Positions 52,408-61,000 of a DNA stretch of 64,000 nt are shown here, in pieces. A program made the translations under genes and the position numbers. Source of the stretch: Dialister sp. UBA7295 (lineage in GTDB: Bacteria > Bacillota > Negativicutes > Veillonellales > Dialisteraceae); assembly GCA_002471975.1 (NCBI GenBank), contig DKQZ01000032.1, positions 4,082-68,081 on the forward strand, given 5' to 3'. The notes beneath the pieces were generated by a model. That model worked only from the letters and a program-made list of their open reading frames with translations. It did not search any database and was not told the DNA's origin. Each line of letters opens with the position of its first letter. Positions within the stretch are counted from its first letter, which is position 1.

Positions 52408-53826
52408 ATGCAGACACGGGGATTGGAAATGAGCCAGCTTTACACGCTGGTTCGTGATACGACAAATCTGACTGACGTACAGGCAAAAATCCTGGATCAC
52501 ATGCAGGCGGCTCTCCAGCTGGCCAGCGATGTTTCCAGAAATCAGGTGTATTTGTGTGCCAGAGGGAAAAATGATGATATTTCCGTCATCCTGGCAGCAG
52601 TGAAACCTTCCTATACCCATGGTTCCACCTTTTTCAGGTCCGGTGACACCTTTCTGGAAGGAGAACTGGCGCTGATCGAAAATGTTTTTACTACGGGCAG
52701 AAAAGTGGTAGGCAGGAAAAGGCTTGACCAGGGACTGGAAGTCGCAGCAACGGCTTATCCTGTCGTAGATAATGCGGGACAGCCCTTTGCGGCGGTCTGT
52801 TTCCTCTCCGGTTCCCTCCGTCAGCAGCAGGTGCTGACGGATACGGCCAATCTGGCCCTTCAGGTGCCCTTCAGCGCGGATGATTATTACAGCATCCGGC
52901 CTCAGGACGGTATGATCGTACTGGATTCTCTGGGCCGCATCATTTATGCCAATGATATGGCCGATGATCTGTACTTTGTACTCGATAAAGAGGCTGTGGA
53001 AAAACGGGAAATCGTGGGCCATACCATCGTTCGTTTTCCTCTTGTGGAAAAAGTCATGAAAACAGGCCGTCCGGCCTATGGCGATGAAGTATCTGAAAAT
53101 ATGACCCTTTCCGCCTGGGGACTCCCTATCATTTCCGGCGGGAAAGTGGCAAGGACTGTTCTCGTTTTGACGGACGTGACGGCGATCAGGGAAAAGGAAA
53201 GACAGATTCTTGTCAAGGATTCGGTAATCAAGGAAATTCATCACCGGGTAAAGAACAGCCTCAATACGATTGCCGGCATGCTCCGAATGCAGGCAAGGCG
53301 GGCCAAAGATGAGGATACGAAAGACGCCCTGAAAAGGGCGGTGAGCAGGATTCTCGGTATTTCCCAGATTCATGATATCCTGGCCAACCAGAGTGGTGAT
53401 AAAATAGATTTGGATATACTGCTCGATAAAATCACGAAACTCTCCGTAGACAGCCTGGCCCTCATTCCCGTGACCATTCTTCGTGAAAAAGCCGGAAGAG
53501 GACTGATTGTGGATTCGGAAAAAGCCGTGCCCCTGGCTATTGCGGCGAATGAGCTCATTCATAATGCCATTGATCATGGTTTCAGGGACAGGAAAAGAGG
53601 CACTCTTACGGTAGGTACCAGAATCGAGGGAACCTGGATTCATGTGTATATCAGAAATGATGGAAATCCGCTGCCCGAAGATTTCAGCACCAGGACTTTC
53701 AATCTGGGGCTTCAGATTGTGAGAAACCTGGCTGAAATAGAACTGAAAGGGAAGTTCTCCGTGCAGAATGAAAACGGTTTCGTGGCGGCAGATATTTACT
53801 GTCCTATATCATTGATGGAGGGGTAA
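52408..53826 (+). CDS. Sensor histidine kinase (HisKA_2 type) partner of an ANTAR regulator
   Basis: A 472-residue soluble histidine kinase. The N-terminal 150 residues form a GAF-like sensor (H_kinase_N type), followed by a PAS-like part (VLDSLGRIIYANDMADDLY, about 170-270). The phosphoacceptor helix reads VIKEIHHRVKNSLNTI with His near 278, typical of HisKA_2 kinases, and the HATPase N-box is NELIHNAIDHGF near 381, ending with GLQIVRNL. No membrane segments are present, so the signal is cytosolic. It lies one base before an ANTAR response regulator, the same pairing as EutW-EutV and similar systems. Signal unknown; it does not sit with ethanolamine genes. Confidence 0.9.
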   Translation: MQTRGLEMSQLYTLVRDTTNLTDVQAKILDHMQAALQLASDVSRNQVYLCARGKNDDISVILAAVKPSYTHGSTFFRSGDTFLEGELALIENVFTTGRKVVGRKRLDQGLEVAATAYPVVDNAGQPFAAVCFLSGSLRQQQVLTDTANLALQVPFSADDYYSIRPQDGMIVLDSLGRIIYANDMADDLYFVLDKEAVEKREIVGHTIVRFPLVEKVMKTGRPAYGDEVSENMTLSAWGLPIISGGKVARTVLVLTDVTAIREKERQILVKDSVIKEIHHRVKNSLNTIAGMLRMQARRAKDEDTKDALKRAVSRILGISQIHDILANQSGDKIDLDILLDKITKLSVDSLALIPVTILREKAGRGLIVDSEKAVPLAIAANELIHNAIDHGFRDRKRGTLTVGTRIEGTWIHVYIRNDGNPLPEDFSTRTFNLGLQIVRNLAEIELKGKFSVQNENGFVAADIYCPISLMEG

Positions 53827-53827
53827 A

Positions 53828-54418
53828 ATGGCAGAACGATATAGAATTGTAATTGCAGATGATGAATCATTGAGCTCCATGGACTTGAAAGAAATGCTGG
53901 AAGAGGCAGGCCATGAAGTAGTAGGTGTAGGCTCTGACGGTGTGGAAGCCTTGGATCTGGTGAAGGAAAAACATCCGGACCTTGCCATCCTGGACGTGAA
54001 AATGCCCCGGCTTGACGGCATCCAGGCAGCCAAAATGATTGCTCATGACAATTTGGCGCCCGTCGTCCTCCTCACAGCTTTTGGCGATGAAGACATGATT
54101 GAAAAAGCTAAGAAATCCATGGTTTTCGGTTATGTGATGAAACCGGTGGAGGAAAGGACTTTATTTCCCGCCATCCAGATTGCGGTGGGCCAGTACCGTT
54201 TGAAACGGGATATGGTGGACCGCGTAAAGAACATGGAACGGGAACTGGCGGCACGAAAGATCGTGGACCGGGCCAAGGGGCTCCTTATGGATTACTATCA
54301 TATTACGGAAGAAGACGCCTATCGCCGCATGCAGCAGACCAGCATGAAACGGGGCATTACCATTGCTGATGTGGCCCAGCGGGTGGTCAAGGAAATCATG
54401 GCAAGGAAGAACAGGTAA
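53828..54418 (+). CDS. ANTAR-domain response regulator (antiterminator)
   Basis: A 196-residue regulator with a receiver domain (1-120) and a C-terminal ANTAR RNA-binding domain (about 135-192). Phosphorylation site D56 in LAILDVKMP, acidic D11-D12, T83 and K105 are all intact. The ANTAR part has IVDRAKGLLMDYYHITEEDAYRRMQQTSM, typical of regulators that bind paired hexaloop hairpins in mRNA and prevent termination. It is translated right after its kinase. I found no convincing target hairpin pair in this window, so the regulated genes are probably elsewhere. Confidence 0.93.
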   Translation: MAERYRIVIADDESLSSMDLKEMLEEAGHEVVGVGSDGVEALDLVKEKHPDLAILDVKMPRLDGIQAAKMIAHDNLAPVVLLTAFGDEDMIEKAKKSMVFGYVMKPVEERTLFPAIQIAVGQYRLKRDMVDRVKNMERELAARKIVDRAKGLLMDYYHITEEDAYRRMQQTSMKRGITIADVAQRVVKEIMARKNR

Positions 54419-54472
54419 ACAGCTGTTATGCCGGGGCTGCCGGCTGATTGTATGTATAAAGGAGGAATTGCG

Positions 54473-55138
54473 ATGAAATACACATTTTTAGGACATGCAT
54501 GCTTTAGAATCGATACGGGGAAAGAAAGACTTCTTTTCGATCCCTTCCTTACGGGAAACAGCCAGGCGGCAGTAAAGGCAGATAAAGTGAGATGCGACTA
54601 TATCCTTCTCTCCCATGCCCATGGCGATCATTTTGGAGATGCCAATGAAATTGCCCTCCGTACCGGAGCACTGGTCGTGGCTATTCCGGAAGTCATCAGC
54701 CTTTTCTCCGATTCCGTATCCAATTTCCAGCCCATGAATCTGGGGGGACAGTTCAAGGCGGATTTCGGCACCGTGAAAATGGTCCAGGCCTGGCACAGCT
54801 GCGGGGCTGCTGGCGGCATTCCCTGCGGATTCATCATTAAATTCAATGAAGGTCCTACCATCTACTATTCCGGCGATACGGCGCTCTTTGGGGATATGAA
54901 ACTCTTTGGAGAGCTTTTTGATATTGATTATGCCATCATGCCCATTGGCGATAATTACACCATGGGACCGGATGATGCATTGCTGGCGGCGAAATTCCTG
55001 AAGGCGAAGCATGTGATTCCTCTTCATTACAATACCTGGCCGGTGATTGCCCAGAATGCGGAAGATTTCAAGAAATCAGCCGGTGATAAAGGAATTGACG
55101 TGATGATCGTAAAGCCCGGAGAGACTATCGAACTCTGA
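54473..55138 (+). CDS. UPF0173 family metal-dependent hydrolase
   Basis: A 221-residue metallo-beta-lactamase fold enzyme. The metal-binding signature SHAHGDHFGD places H48, H50, D52 and H53; GHACFRI at the start and YSGDTALFGDMKL with the bridging Asp in the middle match the UPF0173 (YtkL) family, whose substrates are unknown. The C-terminal metal ligand is His in VIPLHYNTWPV. The ATG at 54473 follows AAAGGAGG; an earlier in-frame ATG has none. A strong terminator follows. Confidence 0.9.
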   Translation: MKYTFLGHACFRIDTGKERLLFDPFLTGNSQAAVKADKVRCDYILLSHAHGDHFGDANEIALRTGALVVAIPEVISLFSDSVSNFQPMNLGGQFKADFGTVKMVQAWHSCGAAGGIPCGFIIKFNEGPTIYYSGDTALFGDMKLFGELFDIDYAIMPIGDNYTMGPDDALLAAKFLKAKHVIPLHYNTWPVIAQNAEDFKKSAGDKGIDVMIVKPGETIEL

Positions 55139-55152
55139 AATTGAAATTCATT

Positions 55153-55183
55153 GAAAGCGCCTTCCTGCCTGGGCGCTTTTTTT
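55153..55183 (+). terminator. Terminator of the UPF0173 gene
   Basis: AAAGCGCC-ttcctgcct-GGGCGCTTT hairpin with seven T. Confidence 0.85.
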
Positions 55184-55275
55184 ATTGAAATATTTCAAGA
55201 GCCCTGCCCCTTTCATTTAAATATGTTAAAATGAGTAAAGCAGAAAACAGGAATATTGGAAACAAGGAGAATTTC

Positions 55276-55884
55276 ATGAGCAAAGAAGATAAATTTTTTG
55301 AAGTTCTGCGGGAATTTGCAAAATATATCAGTGACGCCGGCGTTATCCTGAATGAGGTGGCAGAAGGCCGGACAGATCCCGCTGAAGGATATAAAAGGGT
55401 ATCTGAGATCAAAAGAATATGCAGGGACAATTACGGCAGGCTGATAGAGAAAATGTATAAAACTTATAAAGATCCCGGTGATCTGGACCTGGCAAGGGGC
55501 ATGATCGACAGGGGGTACTCCATTGTGGGTATCCTGAAGGATGTCTTTTCCCGGCTGGATATGATTCAGGTGGGGGAAGCTCCGGAGGAATTGAAACTTT
55601 CTGCCCGCCTCGTCTCATCGTCACTGGAGGAATTGAAGAAGACCATGGACTATACGGAGGATATAAGCCGGAATTACATGAAAATGGAAGCGCGCTGCAA
55701 CAGGATTTATACCTATGAGGAACGGGGAGACGAGTGCTTCAGAAGCTGCATGCGGAAACTCTTTGGCGGAGAGGATACCAAATATCTGATTTACTGGAAA
55801 ATGATTTTTGAAGATCTGGAAGAAGCACAGGATGCGGTGGCCGGCATGGTGCCGCTTCTGCAGAAACTCATTACGGGAATGTGA
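55276..55884 (+). CDS. DUF47 (PhoU-like) family protein
   Basis: A 202-residue all-helical protein of the DUF47/PhoU-like family, which usually accompanies the Pit phosphate permease and modulates its activity. KFFEVLREFAKYISDAG at the start, CNRIYTYEERGDECFRSCMRKLF and YWKMIFEDLEEAQDAV near the end follow the family helices. Here Pit is absent and the gene is alone, so its partner is elsewhere or missing. The ATG at 55276 follows AAGGAG; an in-frame ATG 15 codons upstream has no good site. An extended TGTTAAAAT -10 is near 55224. Confidence 0.82.
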   Translation: MSKEDKFFEVLREFAKYISDAGVILNEVAEGRTDPAEGYKRVSEIKRICRDNYGRLIEKMYKTYKDPGDLDLARGMIDRGYSIVGILKDVFSRLDMIQVGEAPEELKLSARLVSSSLEELKKTMDYTEDISRNYMKMEARCNRIYTYEERGDECFRSCMRKLFGGEDTKYLIYWKMIFEDLEEAQDAVAGMVPLLQKLITGM

Positions 55885-55998
55885 GAACGATTTAACCGTC
55901 AGGCAGCCCATTTTCCGCATAACAATTTAAAAAAATAAAGAATGCAGGAAATTTTATAAATTTATACTCTTTTCAGTGGATTTTTTATGAAAATCATG

Positions 55999-56004
55999 TA
56001 TAAT
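55999..56004 (+). promoter_or_regulatory. -10 element of the small-peptide unit
   Basis: TGTATAAT with TATAAT at 55999-56004, 22 bases before the ATG at 56027; the -35 is poor. Confidence 0.45.
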
Positions 56005-56026
56005 AAAAATACATGGAGGAAATGCC

Positions 56027-56095
56027 ATGGGATGGTTTGGCCATCCGGCTCTATTGATGATTATTTCCCTGATTATCAATCCGGCTGCGGACTGA
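56027..56095 (+). CDS. Putative 22-residue hydrophobic peptide
   Basis: A tiny open frame encoding a peptide of 22 residues that is almost wholly hydrophobic: PALLMIISLIINP is long enough to enter a membrane. GGAGGA (56015-56020) lies six bases before the ATG. A TATAAT is just upstream and a perfect terminator (56127-56150) just downstream, so it forms its own transcription unit. A hairpin at 56094-56113 exposes CTCCTC, complementary to the ribosome site. These traits recall type I toxins, but I know no family with this sequence. A 75-residue frame through the same DNA has no ribosome site. Confidence 0.5.
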   Translation: MGWFGHPALLMIISLIINPAAD

Positions 56096-56113
56096 TCATA
56101 CTCCTCAATGATC
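56094..56113 (+). promoter_or_regulatory. Hairpin exposing an anti-Shine-Dalgarno loop
   Basis: GATCAT (56094-56099), loop ACTCCTCA, ATGATC (56108-56113). The loop's TCCTC is complementary to GAGGA in the ribosome site of the small peptide (56016-56020 region). It could mask translation in the full-length transcript. Confidence 0.4.
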
Positions 56114-56126
56114 GTCGTGCACAAGG

Positions 56127-56150
56127 AAGCGGTGTAGTACCGCTTTTTTT
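56127..56150 (+). terminator. Terminator of the small-peptide unit
   Basis: AAGCGGT-gtagt-ACCGCTT, perfect seven-pair stem, followed by a T-run. Confidence 0.8.
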
Positions 56151-56181
56151 GTTGGCTTCAGAGAAATTAAAGTTTTGTTCG

Positions 56182-56190
56182 TGTTATAAT
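56182..56190 (+). promoter_or_regulatory. Extended -10 promoter of the folate operon
   Basis: TGTTATAAT (TATAAT 56185-56190), 42 bases before folP; weak -35. Confidence 0.5.
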
Positions 56191-56231
56191 GGGGCAGTAC
56201 TCTTAAACTATTAGGAAAAGAGGTTTTGGAA

Positions 56232-57077
56232 ATGCAGCGACCTGTTCGCACATATCAGTGGAAAGATGGAAAAAGACTTTCCCTTTCCGACAAATCCCTG
56301 GTCATGGGGATCCTTAATGTGACACCCGATTCTTTTTCAGATGGAGGAAACTGGGACAGCCCGGAAAGGGCTATTTCCCATACCCATGCCATGATCGAAG
56401 AAGGGGCGGATATCATCGATGTGGGCGCTGAATCCACGCGCCCCGGCTCTCTGCCCCTTACTGCCGGGGAAGAAACGGAAAGGCTCATGAATTTCCTTCC
56501 GGAAGTGCTGAAGGAGAGTTCCGTCCCTGTATCCATCGATTCCTATCATTATGAAACCATGGAAAAAGCGCTTTCCGCCGGGGCCCATATGGTCAATGAC
56601 ATCTGGGGGTTCCAGCATGATGATGGCAGCATGGCATCCGCATCCGCATCTTTTGGAGTGCCGGTCATTCTTATGCATAACCGGGAAGATCACGATTATG
56701 AGGAGGATATCCTGGAAAGCATGAAGAATTTTTTTGAGAAATCCATTGAAATCGCATTGAAGGCCGGTGTCAAAGAAGAAAATATCATTCTGGACCCGGG
56801 AATCGGCTTTGGAAAGACGGCTGAGCAGAATATGGAAGTCCTTTCCAGGCTTGACGAACTCACCCGTCTTTTCCCCTGCCCCTGGCTTCTCGGGGTCAGC
56901 CGGAAACGGTTTATCGGTTCCATTCTTGACCTTCCGGCGGAAGAACGGGATGAAGGGACCGCAGCAGCGAGCCTCTGGGGCGTGGAAAAGGGCTGCACGA
57001 TTTTTCGGGTACATAATGTACAGATGACGGCCCGGACCCTGAAAGTATGGGATGCCCTTCGCGGCGTGAATCATTAA
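56232..57077 (+). CDS. folP: Dihydropteroate synthase
   Basis: A 281-residue TIM-barrel enzyme joining p-aminobenzoate to the pterin diphosphate, the sulfonamide target. ILNVTPDSFSDGG (about 27-39), DVGAESTRPGS, VSIDSY, NDIWGF, DPGIGFGKT, LLGVSRKRFIG and FRVHNV follow the family order. The ATG at 56232 follows AGAGGT; a TTG two codons earlier is less likely. Leads folP-folB-folK, which overlaps mfd. The residues are of the wild type as far as the loop motifs show. Confidence 0.96.
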   Translation: MQRPVRTYQWKDGKRLSLSDKSLVMGILNVTPDSFSDGGNWDSPERAISHTHAMIEEGADIIDVGAESTRPGSLPLTAGEETERLMNFLPEVLKESSVPVSIDSYHYETMEKALSAGAHMVNDIWGFQHDDGSMASASASFGVPVILMHNREDHDYEEDILESMKNFFEKSIEIALKAGVKEENIILDPGIGFGKTAEQNMEVLSRLDELTRLFPCPWLLGVSRKRFIGSILDLPAEERDEGTAAASLWGVEKGCTIFRVHNVQMTARTLKVWDALRGVNH

Positions 57078-57089
57078 GAGGAGGCTTTT

Positions 57090-57449
57090 ATGGATTGTAT
57101 CAGACTGACAGGCATGGCCTTCTTCGGCTATCACGGCGATGAACCGGAAGAAACGAAACTGGGCCAGCGCTTTTATATCGATATGGAATTAGAACTGGAT
57201 CTTTCTGAAGCGGGAGAAAGTGACAAACTGGAAGATTCGGTGAACTATGTGGCGGTTTATGAGCTGGTGAAAAGACGTGCCGAAGGGGGACCTTTCAAAC
57301 TTCTTGAAAAACTGGCAGGCATTATCAATGACGATGTTCTTTCTTTATTTCCCAAAGTGAATAAGGTGACGACCACCGTCCACAAACCGGGATCACCGAT
57401 TCCGGGAATCCTGGACGATGTTTCCGTCACGCTCAGCAAGGAAAGGTAA
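57090..57449 (+). CDS. folB: Dihydroneopterin aldolase
   Basis: A 119-residue FolB that splits dihydroneopterin to give 6-hydroxymethyl-dihydropterin. MAFFGYHGDEPEETKLGQRFYID is the N-terminal signature with the catalytic-site Tyr/Glu; SVNYVAVYELVK and LLEKLAGIINDDVL follow, and VHKPGSPIPGILDDVSV ends it, with the conserved Lys. ATG follows AGAGGAGG, 12 bases after folP. Confidence 0.95.
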   Translation: MDCIRLTGMAFFGYHGDEPEETKLGQRFYIDMELELDLSEAGESDKLEDSVNYVAVYELVKRRAEGGPFKLLEKLAGIINDDVLSLFPKVNKVTTTVHKPGSPIPGILDDVSVTLSKER

Positions 57450-57495
57450 GTAGAATGAAACTCCACAGGAACGGTATCCGGAGTTCCGGCAGACT

Positions 57496-58014
57496 ATGAT
57501 GAATAGAAAAGATTATATTATTTCCCTGGGGTCCAATATGGGGGATTCGAAAGAAATTCTCCACGCTGCCATAAAGAAACTTTCCGCGAATCCCGGGTTA
57601 AGGGTTTTGAAACTGTCTTCCTTTTACCGGACAAAGCCCTGGGGGAAAACGGATCAGCCCGATTTCCTGAATGCGGCGGCACTTGTCCGCTGGAAAGGAA
57701 CGCCTGAGGAACTTCTGGCTTTCCTTCTTCTTACGGAAAAGGAAATGGGCCGGGTGAGGAAAGTTCACTGGGGGCCAAGGACACTGGACCTGGACCTGAT
57801 ATATAATGAATATGAAAGGCGAGATACTGAATATCTTCATCTGCCGCATCCTTTATTCTGGGCGCGGCCTTTTGTGCTGGTGCCCATGGAGGAAATCCTT
57901 CCGGAATTTACCTTCGGGGGGGAAGGAATCCATGAAAGAATCCTTTCACTGCATGGCTACGCCGAAGTGAAACGGGAATGGACAGAAGGAAAGGAGAATG
58001 AAAATGGATATTGA
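57496..58014 (+). CDS. folK: 2-amino-4-hydroxy-6-hydroxymethyldihydropteridine diphosphokinase
   Basis: A 172-residue HPPK that pyrophosphorylates hydroxymethyl-dihydropterin for FolP. ISLGSNMGDSKE, SSFYRTKPWGKTDQPDFLNAA, and the catalytic GPRTLDLDLIY are unmistakable; LPHPLFWARPFVLVPMEEI ends the core. Two ATGs (57496 and 57499) are possible and the ribosome site is weak. Its last codons overlap the start of mfd by 11 bases. Confidence 0.95.
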   Translation: MMNRKDYIISLGSNMGDSKEILHAAIKKLSANPGLRVLKLSSFYRTKPWGKTDQPDFLNAAALVRWKGTPEELLAFLLLTEKEMGRVRKVHWGPRTLDLDLIYNEYERRDTEYLHLPHPLFWARPFVLVPMEEILPEFTFGGEGIHERILSLHGYAEVKREWTEGKENENGY

Positions 58015-61000
58015 ACAGTCCTCTCTTTCCGGTATCAGAGAAGCCATGACAGGAACAAGGCAGGGACCTTTTGAAAATGACAGGAAAGCCGGTTCGGCGC
58101 TTTCTGAAAAAACGCTTTCCTTTTTCAGGAAGAATGGGCTCCTTGAAGGAAATAAAAATATCGAGATGATCACCGGCATTGCTGATGGCGCCAAAGCCCT
58201 TGCCGCATCAGGGGCTTTGAAATCCTGTGACCGGGCCGTCATCATTGTCCCGGAGACAAAGGATATTTTCCGCTGGGAAGAAGATCTTGCCTTCTTTGCG
58301 CCGGAACTTGACATTTATCCCTTCCCTGTGGTGGAAGAAGCCGGTTTTCAAGTTACTTTTTCCGGCTCCGAACGGCTTCGTGACCGCATGCGTTCCCTCT
58401 CGGCCCTGCTTACCGGTAAAAAGTCTGTAATCCTTGCTACTGCCGTAGAAGCCGCGCAGAAAATCATCAATCCGGATGATCTGAAAAATTCACTGATTTC
58501 CATAGAGAAAGAAAAAGAATACGAGCGGGATGATCTGGCCGGCCGACTTGTCCGCGCGGGATATGAGCGGGTGGACCAGGTGGAGAGAAGCGGTCATTTT
58601 GCCCTTCGCGGAGATATTGTGGACGTATTTCCAATCAATGCGGCCCATCCTCTCCGTATCGAACTCTGGGGCGATGAAGTGGACAGCATTCGCTTTTTTG
58701 ACGAAGATACCCAGCGCTCCATTGAGGAACTGGACCGGGCGGACATTCTTCCCCTTTCACCGGAAGGGGAAAAGAAGTCCATCCTTTTTTCCTACCTGGC
58801 TGATGGTCTTCTTATATATGATGAACCGCAGCGGTCAGAAGAAAATCTGCGGCGATACTTTCGTGAAGAAAAAGGAAACAGGGCGAAGGCCCTGGCCTGG
58901 GAAGACGTCGTTCATCTCGGGCGGAAGGGTAGAAACGGGGAAATCATTCTTTCCCTCCTGAACAGGGAACTGACAGGCTTCCCTCATCCCTCTGTCCATG
59001 TATGGCATGGCCAGACCATGACGAATTATCAGCGTCAGATTCCCGTCTTTATCGAAGATTTGAAATCTTATCTGAAAAAGGAATGGCAGGTCCTTTTCGT
59101 CATCCCCAGGCCTTCTGAAAAAGAGGAACTGAAAGGGATTCTGAAAGATAATGAAATTTCTTTCTCTGACGGTTTTGGCGACCGGCAGGTTTCCCTGGTC
59201 AATGGCGTCCTTTCCCGGGGCTTCGAACTGCCTGATGAAAAACTGGCTCTTTTCACTTCCGGGGACATTCTCGGCAGACAGAAAATCCGCCGGGCCCGCC
59301 GGGCAGGGAAGGGAAGGCAGATCCGATATTTTTCCGATTTAAATCCCGGAGACTACGTGGTCCAGGACGTTCACGGGATTGGTAAGTATCTTGGGATCCG
59401 GACCATCGAACTTTCCGGTATCCATCGGGATTACATTGCTATCCAGTATGCCGGATCGGACAAACTTTTCCTGCCGGTTGAAAAAATATCGACTCTTGAA
59501 AAATATATCGGCCCTGAAGGGGGCGTGCCTGTCTTAAGCAAGATGGGAGAAGCGCACTGGGAAAAGATACGGTCCAAAGCGAAGAAATCCATTGAAGAAC
59601 TGGCTGAAAGACTGCTTGATATCTACGCCCGCCGTGAAATCACACAGGGGATTGCCTTTACGCCGGGCGGACCGGAGCAGAGGGAATTTGAGGATACCTT
59701 CCCCTTTGTGGAAACCGAAGACCAGCTGACGGCCATCGAAGGAATCAAGAAAGCCATGGAACGCCCCATTCCCATGGATATGCTGCTCTGCGGCGACGTG
59801 GGATTCGGGAAGACCGAAGTGGCCATGCGGGCCGTTTTCAAGTGCGTCATGAGCGGTTATCAGGCCATGGTGCTCTGTCCGACTACGGTTCTTTCGGCCC
59901 AGCATTACAAAAATTTCAAAGACCGTATGGAACAATTCGGTGTGAACCTTGCTGTCCTGAACCGGTTCACTTCCTTGAAGGAACGCAGGGAAATCCTCCG
60001 GAAACTGGAGAGCGGCGAACTGGATGTCATCATAGGCACTCATGCCGTGCTGAATAAAAAAGTAAAATGCAGAAAACTCGGCCTTCTGGTGGTGGATGAA
60101 GAGCAGCGCTTTGGCGTGGTGCAGAAAGAAAAATGGAAATCCTGGTCTTCCGGGATTGATGTGCTGACCCTGTCGGCTACCCCGATTCCCCGTACCCTGC
60201 ATATGAGCCTTACCGGTGTCAGGGATATGGTGACCATCACGACCCCGCCTTTGAACCGTCATGCCATCCAGACCTATGTGACTGAATATGACAGCCGCAT
60301 CGTGAAAGATGCCATCCTTAGAGAAAAGGAAAGGGGAGGGCAGACCTATTTCATTTATAACCGCATCGAGACTATGCCGGCCATGTATGAACAGCTCCGG
60401 GAAATCCTTCCGGAAGACGTAACCATCGGCATTGCCTATGGCCGTATGGATGGAAAACGGTTGGAACAGGTGATGCTTGATTTCTATGAAGGCCGCTATG
60501 ATGTGCTCCTCTGCACGACACTCATTGAAAACGGACTGGATCAGCCCAATGCGAATACCATGCTGGTTTATGATGCGGACAGGATGGGCCTTTCCCAGAT
60601 TTACCAGATGAGGGGCCGCGTGGGCCGGTCGGAAAAAATCGCAAGGGCCTGGTTCTTCTACCGTAAGGGAAAAGTGCTCTCGGAAGTGGCGGAAAAAAGG
60701 CTGGATACGATTCGTGAATTCACAGAACTTGGGAGCGGTTTCAAGGTGGCTATGAGGGATCTGGAAATCCGCGGGGCCGGTAATCTTCTGGGATCTGCCC
60801 AGCATGGAAATATTGCCAGCATCGGATTTGCCACATACTGTTCCATGCTCGAAGAGGCGGTGGAACGGCTTCGGGCCAAAAGGGAAAACAGACCCCTTCC
60901 GAGAAAACTGCCCAATACCACCATCGAATTCCGTCAGAATGCGTATTTGGACAGCTCCTATATTTCCGACGAAGAGCAGAAAATGGAAATCTATCGCCGC

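Noticed and set aside
51361..53643. 760-residue minus-strand open frame across tsaD and the histidine kinase
   Set aside because: Shadow of two genes with clear motifs on the + strand.
55987..56214. 75-residue + strand frame overlapping the small-peptide gene
   Set aside because: No ribosome site, runs through the hairpin and terminator, and has no recognisable feature.
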